Shown here: piece by piece, positions 37,671-49,104 of the stretch
Position numbering within the stretch: position 1 is the first letter of the stretch
How the letters are laid out: the number at the start of each line of letters is the position of its first letter
From: Melastoma dodecandrum
Taxonomy: Eukaryota; Streptophyta; Magnoliopsida; Myrtales; Melastomataceae
Length of the DNA: 64,000 nt
Direction: 5' to 3'
NCBI GenBank assembly: GCA_029817715.1
Contig: JARUPY010000478.1
Coordinates: forward strand, 1 to 64,000
Made by a program: the position numbers and the translations under genes
Notes under the pieces: generated by a model
Seen by the model: only the letters and a program-made list of their open reading frames with translations
The model's database searches: none
Told to the model about the DNA's origin: nothing

Positions 37671-39681
37671 ATGCCTGGTGGCTTCCCCAGCAAGCCCTCT
37701 TCTCATGGTAAGCAGCGTGAGATGTATTATTACCTCCTTTGTGTTGTTAAAAGCGAAGTCGGCATGATCGTTTTGAATGTGCTGGAATTCGGGGAGGATG
37801 AGGTGGACTTGTTGCAATGAGGCCATACTCGATGACTGCGTGGTGGGGCTGGAATCAGATATGTTCTCGTCCACTAGCACATTGAATTCAGAATGCGGGT
37901 CTTGCTCTAAGGACCCAAACAAGAACCACTGGTGCAATTTCATCTGCACTCTGAAGAAAGGACCAGCAGTGTAGTTCCACACGGCCGAAGAATGTTCCCA
38001 AGCTTACGTGGAGGAAGATAATGAAAATCGGGGTGGTTCCTGATCTTGCCGACAACTTGGACATAGACTTGACCTACTTCAACATCGTGGAAGAACTTCA
38101 TGCTCAGCGAGCTTCAGGAAGCAACTAACAACTTCAGTCGAGGTTCATACCCTGTGTCCCTTTGCTACTCCCTCTCAGGGGTTTGTTGTCTATGCCAGTA
38201 TGATAACCCAAGATCTGTTCTGCTGACTCCAGAATGATAACCCAAGATCTGTTCTGCTGACTCCAGAAAATCTGATCGAAGAAGGAGGTTGTGCATGGGT
38301 GTACAAAGAACTATTGCTGAACGGGCAGCCCGTTGCAATTAATCGGCTTACAAGAGGAACACCAGAACAAATGACAGCTGATTTTTTATCTGAGCTAGGT
38401 ATAATTGTCCATGCTGACCTCCCGAGCATCGCCAAGCTGATAGGAAATGGGGTCGAAGAGGGAATGCACATCGCTCTGCAACTATCTCCTCAGGTAAGCC
38501 TCACGATGTTCCTACACGGTTTTGTCGCTTTTTACTGCAGTCTATGTCGTAACAACTTGAAGAAGACGTTGGTGTTGCATTACTCACAGGGTCCAAGAAC
38601 AAGCTGAATTGGAACACCGTATTCAAGGTCGTATTAGGCACGGCCGGGGGACTCATGTATCTCCTTGAGGACTGTCAGAGGAGAATCGTCCACAGAGACA
38701 TATAGGCAGCTAATATACTGTTGTTCACGAATTTTGAACCCCAGGTGATTTATCGTAACTCAGAAAAACATGAGCCAAAGGAAGTTGCTAGGCTTGATTG
38801 AATGGGGAGTCAATTACGATCGGACAAAGACAAGTCCTAATCTGCGTTTTCTCATGCAGATATCAGATTTCGGTCTAGCGACGTGGCTGCCGGAGCACTG
38901 GACTCGTCATATTGTACCCCATATCGAGGGCACATTCGGTTTAGAGTAGTATTTGATGAACTTTGTGTTTTCTTCAACTTCTGCCCAACTTCTCTTTTTA
39001 CATGTCAATTCATGTCTTGATGTAATACGCCATAACACAGCTACCTTCCTCCAGAGTATTTCATGCACGAATTAGTTAACGAGAAGACAGACGTCGATAC
39101 TTATGGAGTACTACTGCTTGAACTCATAACGGGGCGCCGGGCATTAGATAATTCGAAGAAAAGCCTCATGACGTGGGTCAGTGCAAATCACTGCTTTACT
39201 TCTTCTTGTTCCTCTTACTAAGTGATATTTGTTGACAATCCATCAATACAAGTAGGCCAAACCTCTGCTTGCTACAAATAACGTCAAGGCTGTTATCGAC
39301 TGAGTATGAACGGCGGTTACGACTCAACAGAAATGGACTGTATTGTCATGGCGGCCTCGCTCCGCATCAATCAGTCATCGTGGAAAGACCAGAGATGAGT
39401 CGGGGCTGTACCAGATAAACCCTTCAGAAACGAAAATCCTCTTCTACAACTGGCGGTTCCGCTGAACTGGAATTTTGCTCCCGCCTGTTTTGCAGGTCGT
39501 ACGAATCCTAAAGGGCGATGAATGCTTGGAACAAGAGAAGAAGTTAGGACAGCCTTCCCTCCAGCGAATGTGCTCCGAAGAGCTCTATGCTTCTGATGAT
39601 TACAACGCAACTGAGTACTTGAGCAACTTGGAGAAGTACACGCAGATTGTCCCCGGCAAACCTACCAACGAGCAGCCTTAA
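37671..39681 (+). pseudogene. ROP-binding receptor-like cytoplasmic kinase relic
   Basis: The order of motifs matches RLCK class VI kinases (RBK1/RBK2 type), which bind ROP GTPases. LSELQEATNNFSR is near 38104, then ENLIEEGGCAWVYKE (the glycine loop, normally IGEGGYAEVYKG, has lost its first and last Gly). AINRLTRGTPEQMTADFLSE follows (VAIK is now VAIN, so the ATP-binding Lys is lost). LGIIVHADLPSIAKLIGNG comes next, then the catalytic loop HRDI-stop-AANIL, where the Lys codon after HRDI is TAG (38703-38705). ISDFGLATWLPEHWT and EGTFG (then a stop) follow, then EKTDVDTYGVLLLELITGRR, and the tail VVRILKGDE and SLQRMCSEELYASDDYNATE to a stop at 39681. Frameshifts also interrupt it near 38635 and 39050. 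A perfect 34-bp tandem duplication sits just before the glycine loop. It is certainly non-functional as a kinase. Confidence 0.82.
38201..38268. repeat. Perfect 34-bp tandem duplication
   Basis: The unit beginning TGATAACCCAAGATCTG occurs twice back to back (38201-38234 and 38235-38268) without a mismatch. It lies in the kinase relic immediately before the eroded glycine-rich loop. Perfect identity means it arose recently compared with the surrounding decay, or it is an assembly artefact. Confidence 0.95.
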
Positions 39682-39983
39682 CCCAGTGGTCTTGTTTGAA
39701 AAGTTTTTCAAGTCAGCGGAGCATTCGGAAAGCATTACAAACATTCTGTTGATGTATCGATAAGCAGATATTGTCTCGTAAAAACTTGAATTCGTCCACA
39801 ATGAAACCAAATCCTAGGAAAAATAAAGAGGACCGGTGTCTTAAATTTTTTATGACCTTTTCCTTATGCTTAGCATTAAAGAGCAGAGGAATGAAGGACC
39901 GGACCAAAGTGTCCGAGGAAAACAGAGTCCGCCAGACAAAAGCAGATAACATCGTAGAAAGAAATCCTCACTTTCTCAATACG

Positions 39984-42504
39984 ATGTCGATAATCAGATC
40001 TGTCCAAGTCCTCTTGGTGTTCGCATTCTGCTCGATCCTCTTCTCCTCTCCGCGCGCATATTCCCCGTCTTCGATCGTCTCGCCTTCCCGTGTCAGACAA
40101 GTGTCGTGGAAGCCGAGGTCAAAACGGCAAACAGATCCGATCTTTGTCATTGATCCTTGGACGGTTTCGATTTGAGTTTTCTGGGTTTGATTAGTTTTGG
40201 TGGTTGGTCAGGGCATTTGTCTACGAAGGGTTGTTGACCGATTTGGAGTGCGATCACCTGATCTCCCTCGTACGTTGTTCGAATCTTTGCTGTTTTTTGG
40301 GTGGGCTGTACGGTTTCAAGTGCTGAAATAGGGAGAGGGTTTTGTGGTTGTTTGTGTTCAGGCGAAATCGGAGCTGAAGAGATCTGCCGTGGCGGACAAT
40401 GTGTCGGGCAAGAGCAAGCTCAGCGAAGTGAGGACCAGTTCTGGCATGTTTATTCCTAAAGGAAAGGTTAGTTCTCATCGGCCGAGGTTTTCGGGCATTA
40501 CTGATGCTTTTGAGGACTATGAGTGTTATTGCAATGGCTGCCTCTCGGGAGGAAACTTGTCAGTTGGTGCAGAGCCAGAGCGATCTGTGTTTCACATGGT
40601 TCATTAGATTGCTTGCTGTGGTCTTCCTATGAAAAATGAGTAAAGGTGGAAGTTTGTACAATGATCTCCTGTTTGCGTTTCGTTCTGAGATCATCGTGTT
40701 GATTTGTAGTACCCAATATATATCAGTTCAAGCAACATTCATTGGCTATGCTTAGTCTTGGTTTGTTGCAAAAATGAAAGGTTCCTTCAGGAAGGTGTCA
40801 TTGTATGGGCACTAAATAATTGAACTGGCTGCGGTAAGTTATGGAACGAAAACAGTTATATTAGTTCTTTGTTGAATTCTCAGGAGAAGTGTAATGCTGG
40901 AATGCTTTTTGAGAATTTTACCATACTCGTGCAACTTTTTGGAGTCATTTTGCAGTTGTCTTAATAGTGAGGCTTTCATAGGATGATTGTTTGTAGTTTC
41001 TACGGACAAGACGTCAAGACTTTTAGTGAAATTGTTTGAGTTGAAGGCTATACTATTCATGATAAAATTTGTTCTCAACTTCTCCAAGTATATACCCAAC
41101 AGAGTAAACAAATTTATTAGCAGCTTCTCTTACAATTCTCTTCGGCCAATATAATCTGGTTGAGTTCAACATCTTATTTCTGTAATGGATATAATCTCAA
41201 TGTTGACTGATTGTAGGATCCCATGGTTGCTGGTATAGAGGATAAGATTTCAACTTGGACATTTCTTCCAAAAGGTACCATGCCAAATTTCCCAGTGCTT
41301 TACCATCAGATATGTTTACTTCATAGATCAACTGTCCAGGGCGAGTTTAGCCACGCTAGTTTTTTCAGCACATGTTGGTTATGGAGTTGTAGCATGGAAA
41401 CATCCTATTTTAGAAATATTTGTAAAATTTACACCCACATTCTATTCTTCCGACATACTCACGCTTAGTGAGCTTTTGCACATCATAAAAGTTTTTCATG
41501 GATGAATTAGCTTTTAGAAACACTTCACTGAGAATGCCCGTTTTTAACAAGTGTGTGCTATCGGGCATCCTCTTTGTGAAGACTGCTTATACGCCACTTG
41601 TCCTTGTTGGCAGAAAATGGTGAAGACATTCAAGTATTGAGATATGAACCAGGCCAGAAGTATGATCCCCACTTTGATTACTTCGCTGATAAAGTGAACA
41701 TAGCCCGTGGTGGACATAGGTTGGCTACAGTTCTCATGTATCTCACTGATGTTGAGAAAGGTGGTGAGACCGTTTTTCCATCTGCTGAGGTTAGTGCTTT
41801 AGATTATTAATTTCCCACCTGATCTGTTGTAATCATTTCGAGGATGGGATTGGATTAGTTGAGAAGATTCTGATTTCATTGATTATATTTTTTAGTTGTT
41901 GAAATAGTGGCTTGAACTATTAAAAAGGAGATCTCGATATTGTGGGTCTTTTGGTCAGACAGGGATTGTTGATCTTACTCTGTTTGTCTATGTTATACAG
42001 AAATGCTCACTTGTTCCTCTTAAATAACAGGAACCTTATCGTCGTAAGGTTTCTGATGATGGCAATTCTCTTTCTGAATGTGCAAGTAAAGGAGTTGCAG
42101 GTGCTCGGCTGTGTTGCTTCTTTTGGACTGACCAATTTTTTCGTGGTGATTTATGTGATACTTCTATGCCTCATTCTCATTAGCTTTCTTTTTATGTCTG
42201 ATCAGTGAAACCACGACGAGGTGACGCCCTTCTGTTTTTCAGTCTGCATCCAGACGCAACCCCAGACGAAAGCAGTCTCCATGCAGGTTGCCCTGTGCTC
42301 GAAGGCGAGAAGTGGTCGGCAACCAAGTGGATACACGTCGACTCATTCGACAAGATCGTTGGAGTAACCGATGGGAACTGCACCGACTTGAACGACAGCT
42401 GCGGGAGATGGGCTGCACTCGGGGAATGTACGAAGAACCCTGAGTACATGGTCGGAACAACCGAGCTCCCTGGCTACTGCAGAAGGAGTTGCAACGTGTG
42501 CTGA
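39984..42504 (+). CDS. P4H: Prolyl 4-hydroxylase with C-terminal ShKT domain
   Basis: Seven exons (39984-40117, 40212-40269, 40362-40466, 41217-41274, 41614-41789, 42031-42100, 42206-42504) join in frame with GT-AG borders into 299 residues. The enzyme hydroxylates proline in extensins, arabinogalactan proteins and other secreted hydroxyproline-rich proteins, using Fe(II), 2-oxoglutarate and ascorbate in the ER/Golgi. Residues 5-22 are a signal anchor ([14 protein letters not shown]). The iron ligands are H138 and D140 (DPHFDYF) and H226 (SSLHAGCPV), and K236 (EGEKW) is the usual 2-oxoglutarate-binding lysine. Residues 259-299 form a ShKT domain with six cysteines (259, 266, 275, 292, 296, 299), typical of one plant P4H subfamily. 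Length and intron positions fit a live gene. It is intact although the kinase relic ends only 302 bp upstream. Confidence 0.95.
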
Positions 42505-43510
42505 GAACTCCTGGAAGCATGCCAAACACCTCCGCCCAATCACGCTTCTGGTTCCGGGCTTCCTTCTGAGTTTTGGTAGACGTGGACCTGGAGAACTGAA
42601 CTTGCGATGTACAACAAGGAAAGCTTTCTTCCACGTTGGACCCGAGCTTTTTTCTATTCGCATAACATCGATGGAGGAACAATTGCAGTGCAGACTTTCT
42701 GCGAATAAAGTCGACTCGCCAAAATTTGCTCGTTTCTTGTGCAGCCACTCAAGGGATGCTTTCTGCTCCCCATGTGTAAAAAAGGAACATTATAATACCC
42801 ACTTGTTGATAAACTAATCATGCTTTGGTAAGAGATTGAAGATTAGATTCTTATGGACACTGAAGAATTCCTCTTTTCCTCACAACAACAGTGCAGGGGG
42901 GGTCGAGGAGAGAATTCCCTGCAGAACATTTAAGGAGAGATCAAGCGATTCTCGTGCTTTGCTTTTATTGCTCTTGTGTTTCTGAGTTCTCTCTTTGCTG
43001 GTCATGTGCACGTGAAAGTGCGAAGCGAACCAAGCCAAATCCTCCCCAAAATTATTCCCGACAAGACTGCACGAATCCCGACACTCTCGTACAAAAAAGT
43101 AACAATAATACAACCCCAGAAACAGAACTCTTAGCATTATGGCACGAATCTGAGAAGAGTTAAAGCTTTTTGCTTTTGGTGGGGGAGTCGGGGGAATCTT
43201 GATATTTGTCTTGAGCAGCATTCAAGATCCACTTTTTAACTGCCCCCAAGCCAAAAGCTTAGCAGGGCCATATGACCCTAATCCCAGGAAAGGACAAAAA
43301 GGGGGCCCCGCCTTTTCTGGATTTCTGTCCGTCCGTAGTTTTTTTTTTCCCGTATCTCATTGAATTCACCATCATCCGTCGATCCCCTTTTTGGGTTTTC
43401 TGCATTTTTTTTTTGGGGGTGGGGAGAGCAATTGCATTTATAGTCGTGATCTTTTAAAATCGAGTTGTCATTTATCAAAAGGAATTCGCCCTTCCTTCGC
43501 CACCTTTCCT
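42505..43510. other. Spacer between P4H and AHP
   Basis: Holds the P4H 3' untranslated region at the left and the AHP promoter at the right. I see no further gene. Confidence 0.5.
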
Positions 43511-43516
43511 CTTGAG

Positions 43517-43524
43517 TATAAAAG
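43517..43524 (+). promoter_or_regulatory. TATA box of the AHP gene
   Basis: TATAAAAG flanked by GAG and GGG lies 92 bases upstream of the AHP start codon. This predicts transcription from about 43550 and a leader of some 65 bases. It is a textbook core-promoter match in the right place, but it has no experimental support here. Confidence 0.6.
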
Positions 43525-43615
43525 GGGTGAAGAACTTGATTGGATCAACTTGCGTGGGGAGGGAGATTACACAGAGGAAGATCCGGGTGTTTTGCTGCTG
43601 TCCTTGTTGGAAAGG

Positions 43616-44566
43616 ATGGATGTAGTTCAGCTGCAGAGCAGGTTGTCCGAATACTTGAAATCCCTCTTCAACGACGTAAGATAGTGCCTGCTTTTGCCTT
43701 TTTGTTTTGTTTGTTATTTTGGTTTTGATGTTCGTGTTGAGTAGATTTTGATGTGGTTGGTGTGTTGTGGTTGAAGGGGACGCTGGATGCGCAGTTTTTG
43801 CAGCTTCAGCAGTTGCAGGATGAGAGCAACCCGGATTTCGTCGTTGAAGTGGTTACGCTCTTCTTCAGTGACTCGGAGAAGCTCCTCGACGATCTCTCAA
43901 GTTCCTTGTAAGGATCTCGTAGATAGCCGCTGTGGGAACTGAAAAGTCTTGATCTTGTTGTTTTATGACTGGTGTTTGATCTTGGGTCACGTCGATGGTC
44001 CTGTAGGGAACAGCCGAACGTGGACTTCAGGAAGGTCGATGCTTATGTCCACCAGTTGAAAGGCAGCAGTTCAAGGTGCGAATGAGCAGCGAATCATTGG
44101 ATCGAAGGATTCGACTTTTCCTCGTGCAGTTTTCGATTCCCTGTATGATACCCACATTGTCCTCTTTTTCCAGCATTGGAGCACAGAGGGTTAAGAACGC
44201 ATGCATCGCCTTCCGCGGCCTATGCGAGGAACAGAACATTCCCGCGTTCGTTCCTTCGAAAATTTACTCTTCCTTTACGTTTCCAGGCGAGTAAAAAATT
44301 ATAAAGTGAGATGATTGTTTGGGGGGGGGGGGGGGGGGGGGGGTTCGTTTGCAGGTGCCTGAGATGCCTGCAGCTGGTGAAACAAGAGTATTTGTATGCG
44401 AAGAACAAGCTCGAGACTCTTTTCGAGGTGCGAGGAGTCAACCAACCAAGTTCTTATTTTGTTTATCCTGGCTATGACATCGTCATTAACTTTCACCTCA
44501 TCGTAGCTGGAGAAACAAGTTGTGGCAGCCGGAGGATCAATCCCAAGCCTTGATGCAGGATCCTGA
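43616..44566 (+). CDS. AHP: Histidine-containing phosphotransfer protein (cytokinin relay)
   Basis: Six exons (43616-43675, 43777-43907, 44007-44075, 44174-44245, 44355-44427, 44507-44566) give 154 residues, the normal AHP size. AHPs move the phosphoryl group from cytokinin receptor histidine kinases to nuclear response regulators. The HPt four-helix bundle is complete: helix region QFLQLQQLQDESNPDFVVEV, FFSDSEKLLDDL, then the phospho-accepting His79 in the canonical motif YVHQLKGSS, followed by IGAQRVKNACIAFR and CLQLVKQEYLYAKNKLETLF. The conserved XHQXKGSSXS signature identifies an active (true) AHP and not a pseudo-HPt such as AHP6. Intron 4 is odd: it carries a 23-G run close to its acceptor. 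The gene is convergent with the nucleoside hydrolase. Confidence 0.95.
44321..44343 (+). repeat. G23 tract inside AHP intron 4
   Basis: Twenty-three consecutive guanines on the coding strand of the 109-base intron 44246-44354. The run ends only 11 bases before the intron's last base, where a polypyrimidine tract would be expected; only a short GTTCGTTTGCAG remains. It could form a G-quadruplex in the pre-mRNA. Exact length may be misread. Confidence 0.9.
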
Positions 44567-45556
44567 GGGGAACAAACTCTCATTCTACCCAAAGCTTTTC
44601 CTTGCTGTAGTGAATTTTCCTTCCTCTTTGTTGGCTAGAGATCTGCCGGCTCTGGATAATGTTGTATTTTGCTTGTCTGGAAGGAGTAAATACCGTTTCC
44701 ATTCCAGGAATCAAAAAACATTTCCAAAGTTAGACTAGACCAAGAAACAAGGCGCGATCAAGCTCAAAGGTCCAGGCTGAGACCCAGAACTCAGACTCGA
44801 TCTCAGAACGAAAAAGTGTAGGCGAATCCAATCCCATCCCACAAAACAAAACGTCAAAAAACTTGGCCGTCCGCAGCAGCATTACGGTGCGATGAAAGGA
44901 AAAGAGGAAGCATTAGCTGAAGCTGAGGCTATTTCTTGCTTAGTTCAGTTGTTGGGCTTTACATAACTCTTGACAGCTACCATTTCAGGAGAGAAAATGA
45001 AAATCTCTTGGAAGTTCTCTTTTGCGTTCTTGTTCGTTGGCTTACTTGGGATTTGGGTTGTCTGGTTTGTGTTGCAGAGGTTTTGGATTCCGTCTTGTCC
45101 CTTTCTTAGGAGGAGCTCTCTGCATTCAACCCATTGTCTCCTTTGAGTGACCCAAACCGAACTGGTGTAAAAGAACAACTGCCCTTCTTTCGTTTTCCTT
45201 CTTTTGGATCATTGGTTGAATGATTTCATCAACATCAAATCCCCCCCCCCTCCCCAACCCCACTTGAAAGATGTGTGCTTCTTACTATTCATCATGATTT
45301 TGATGGTGGTCCTGACCAAGTTAACTTAGGTTAGAGGACATCATTTTCTGGGTCTAAATTAATTTAAGGTAAATCCCACAATTTAAGGGATGTGATGTTA
45401 TCACCACTGATTGATTTCATAAGAGTGTATGTAAATGAATCATAAGAGTGTATGTGTATGTTGTAGTAATTCATTCAGCAAAAAGAAAACCCTCTGATTT
45501 CTGCTTCCTGTGATCTAAAAGACAACGTTTCGGAGATTTTGTCAGTGTTTTGCGTC
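44567..45556. other. Convergent intergenic spacer
   Basis: Lies between the 3' ends of AHP (+) and the nucleoside hydrolase (-). It contains their untranslated regions and a C10 run at 45241-45250. A short direct repeat containing CATAAGAGTGTATGT occurs twice near 45418-45455. No gene is seen. Confidence 0.5.
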
Positions 45557-48500
45557 CTATACTCCCTCTGTTCTGTTCGGAGGAGGATGGCTCCACATCC
45601 GTGTCTGGTCTAGGAAGCTACCTATCACGGCCGACTGCGCCGTGTCGCCCAGCCGACGCGAGAACGTTTCACGTAATGCTCTCAGGTTCACACTCTCCAG
45701 AACTCTCACCAGCTTCCCTACTGGGTCCCTATACGTGACCCCGTCGCTCGACTCATCGCCTTCTGCCATCACCTTGACTCGCTCGAGTTTGAAGATTGGC
45801 TTGAGAAGGGCATGATCGGTTGCCAAGACGATCGCCCCAACGATTTCGCCCAAGAAAATGTCCTGCAACACGAAAAGAACATGAGTTTGTAATTGATCCT
45901 GAAGAGGAGATCCTGGGGGGGCTTTTACCATGTGTTGATATCTGTAGTGATCTTTCTTCAGCTGGGCTAGCCTCGAGATGAGGTGTTCGGCGAATCGAGC
46001 CTCGGGGGTCCTCGCAGTCCGTTTAAGTCCTCGGACGAATTCATTGAATGAACCAATTCTGCGCTGCATGCCAAGGGGGATAACTGTCGTTTTAACCTGT
46101 GATTCGAACACCGTCTTTGTGGCCAATGGGTCGAGGAATATATTGAACTCTGCGTATTCATTCATGGGGATGGTGAGGACATTGCCTTTGTCTGCCCAAC
46201 CTCTCTTTATGTGCCCCCCGACGATGAACACGTCCTGAAGAGTTTCCCATGAGCGTCAAAGGAAATCCTGATAAGAGTGACCCTCGGACTCGAATGGTCT
46301 ACTAACCTCGATGAATCCTGTCGCATTTTCTCTCGACGTGATGATGTTCGCCAAGCTAGTCAGAGGAGCATTCGTGAGCACTGTAACCTTCGGCCCACCC
46401 TCCTCCAGCACGCTCGTGATAGAATCCCACACTTCAAGCACTAATGGTTGCCTAAGTTCCGGGTGTTCGGTATCTCGAGGAGCTCCGTACACCACGGAAT
46501 TCTCGGCTGTGTACCTGTGGAAGAAATTTATTGAGCATCCAAGAAATTAATGATGATGAGAGGAAATATGTTTTCGTGATCAGACCTCCGGGGGCTTCGC
46601 GGCAAGAACCGAGCTAATCCGAACAACGTGTCTGAGTCCAGGAAGCCACCACTGCCATGTGATATTGCCTTTACATACTTGCAGTCTCCGACAGCCGGGA
46701 AGACAACATCCGATTGGTTGACCGGGAACATGTCTCCGAGCCCGACCGGGATGTCGTCCCGACCCATCATGTGGAGAATGTCGTAGACGATATCTATTGA
46801 TGCAGCATTGGCCCATCCTGTCGGGGTTACCATGATCGCCTGCACAGATTGATCATCACGCACAATTTCAAATTTCTAGACGGAGAAATGAGAGTGAGTT
46901 GGGGGAAGCACTGTCATATGGGCTCGCCCATACCTTGAGATCAATCTCTTCCAGTGGAACTTTAAGGAGGTACAACAGCACGATGAAGTCCCCCGCACTC
47001 ATGTCCATGTCGAATATCACTGGTTTTCCACGAGTTCTCGCACCCAAATCAGGTACGATCCGGACTTCTCTGAAGAAAGGAAACTGTGTCGTGAAGTTGA
47101 ATCTCCCCTGTTGTCTCGGACTGTTTAGCATCTGTTTTACGTTATTCCCTGAATTCAATATCGGCTCCGATCGACGAAATTCAGGAAATGTATACATGGA
47201 TCGATAAAGAGAAGTTTATGCTATTTACATCCAAGAAGCTTTGGAAGAACATTCTGTTTAGCACGCTGTTGCTGTCTCTATTAGGCTTTGCTCGTGTTGC
47301 GACAAGAACTCGTACTGCGTCAGAGCCAGAAGTCTCCATCGTGTAGCCATCCTGTCAGAGTTTTGCCAACACGAATGTTCCTTCAGCTAGAATTAGCAAA
47401 GTATCAGCAAACAACGGAAATTTTCAGTACCTTGCATTTTCCTTTCCTATCTTTGCGGAAGCAGAACATATCTTGAAGACCTGTCTGAACGTGGCCGCTG
47501 TGCACTCCACCTTTAGCCAAGTTGAACTTGGGGAATTCGTGATTATCGAAGAATGGGTTTGATCCATCTGCAACTCCGTAAGGCTGGTTGGATGTGATGA
47601 CAATGATGTCCATGTACTCCATCTTGGCGAATTCATTCTCAATGCCGCCCTTATGCGTATTCCTCATCATCGAGACTGCTACACCAGAAGTGAACAAATC
47701 CCACATGAAATAGCTCTGCAAAGCAAGGAGACTGACTGATTCTACTCAAACTCAATGGAATGCGACTTCATGAGCTAATTCAGGACATTTCCATCAATCG
47801 TTTGAATACCGTGTAAAATTGGTCGTTGAACCAGGTGTCCCGGGCCATCCTCAGTGACTGGAAGCAGTACTGAGCTTCGTAGGTGTTCTGATTCTTCTCA
47901 AAAGTCTCAAAGAAGTCACTGTTGATGGGGATTGTATTGGTTGCATCCAGGGGAACGAGTGTGATCGGAACACCGGAATGGATAACCTATCAATAAGCCT
48001 GACCCTGTATAATTTATCTGCTCGCATAATTAATGCATACGGTTTGTCACGCCTGTGGTTTACCTGGTATGCTGCAAAGGGGTCCCCAAAGACATTGAAC
48101 TCAGCGTACGGGTTGGTGTTGTAATCTGTGAAGAGATTTCCAGGATACCCACATTGCTGAGGCTGGCAGGTCGAGCTGGAATTCACGGGACGGCATCCAG
48201 TTGGATTCTTTGCACGCACGCTGCCGCCCATTATGTAGATACGCTCGATGTTAGCCTTCAGGTGTGGGTGGTTCATCAGGAATATAGCCAAATTGGTGTG
48301 CGCGCCGATCAGGATCACCGAAATGGGCCCCTCTGATATCTTCTCGATCAGTACCTGCTGTGCAGTCGGCTGCTTTAACGGCACATACTGTCTCGTCCCC
48401 TGGAAAAGGGAAAAAGTTCCGAGTAAGAATTATTTTTGAGGAACCCGATCTGGAAAAGTTTACGGAAAAGTTCACCTGAGGAAGAAATGCTTTCCGAATT

Positions 48501-49104
48501 CCGTAGTTAGTGTCAACGTCCAAGCGCCCGCCTTGGCCCACCGGGATTGCCTGCCTGTACCTACACATTCCTGCCGTTGTTGTTCCCTGCGACAGGCTTA
48601 AACTCAGCTGTACACTGGCGGGGCAAATAGCGAAGGTCTATTGAGTTTGAGCGAATCACCTGCTCAATTATGGGCAGATAGCCTCCCACGTCAGGCAGGA
48701 TGACGCCTTCCTCAAGTATCCCACCTTCGCCTCCGACACCGACCGCAACATCGTCTCGGCCCATCATGTACAGGAGGTCGTACACCTGATTGACGGCGTG
48801 CCCCGCATCACTCCATGCGTTTGCGCTTATGGTGACAGCCTGTACCATAAAATCCTCGCAGGTTAAGCTTCACCATCAAAGCACTCGGGAACGTGTAAAG
48901 GGCTGAAAAGAAGAAACTCAAAACCTCAAGCTCGAATTCCGATCTCTTCAGCTTGAGGAGGTACAGCAGGGCGAAGAAATCATCGGTGTCGACGTCGGTA
49001 TCGAGAAGGATACGATGCGGAACACAATCCACCTCCACGCCCCCGAGCACTCCGATTGCCAGCAGCACCACAACACAAAATCCGCAGCATCTCTTGAGCA
49101 ACAT
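45557..49104 (-). CDS. NSH3: Two-domain apoplastic nucleoside hydrolase
   Basis: Twelve exons (49104-48925, 48839-48660, 48586-48476, 48399-48064, 47986-47810, 47715-47431, 47351-47229, 47131-46934, 46839-46586, 46514-46307, 46234-45929, 45862-45557) join exactly into 887 residues. That is close to Arabidopsis NSH3, a secreted enzyme that splits inosine and adenosine into base and ribose. Residues 1-27 are a signal peptide ([16 protein letters not shown]). The first hydrolase domain carries the calcium/ribose-binding motif DTDVDTDD (residues 35-42), followed by [24 protein letters not shown] and [15 protein letters not shown]. The second domain begins near residue 500 with DMDMSAGD, which has Gly in place of one acidic ligand, then [26 protein letters not shown] and [14 protein letters not shown]. 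The second domain is probably structural or altered in activity, as in other plant members. All junctions are GT-AG and there are no breaks, so it is a live gene. Confidence 0.95.

Noticed and set aside
42239..42748. 169-codon minus-strand open frame
   Set aside because: Antisense shadow of the last P4H exon, which has clear catalytic and ShKT residues on the plus strand.
45967..48568. Several open frames on both strands over the nucleoside hydrolase
   Set aside because: All are other-frame shadows; the 12-exon minus-strand model accounts for the whole region.
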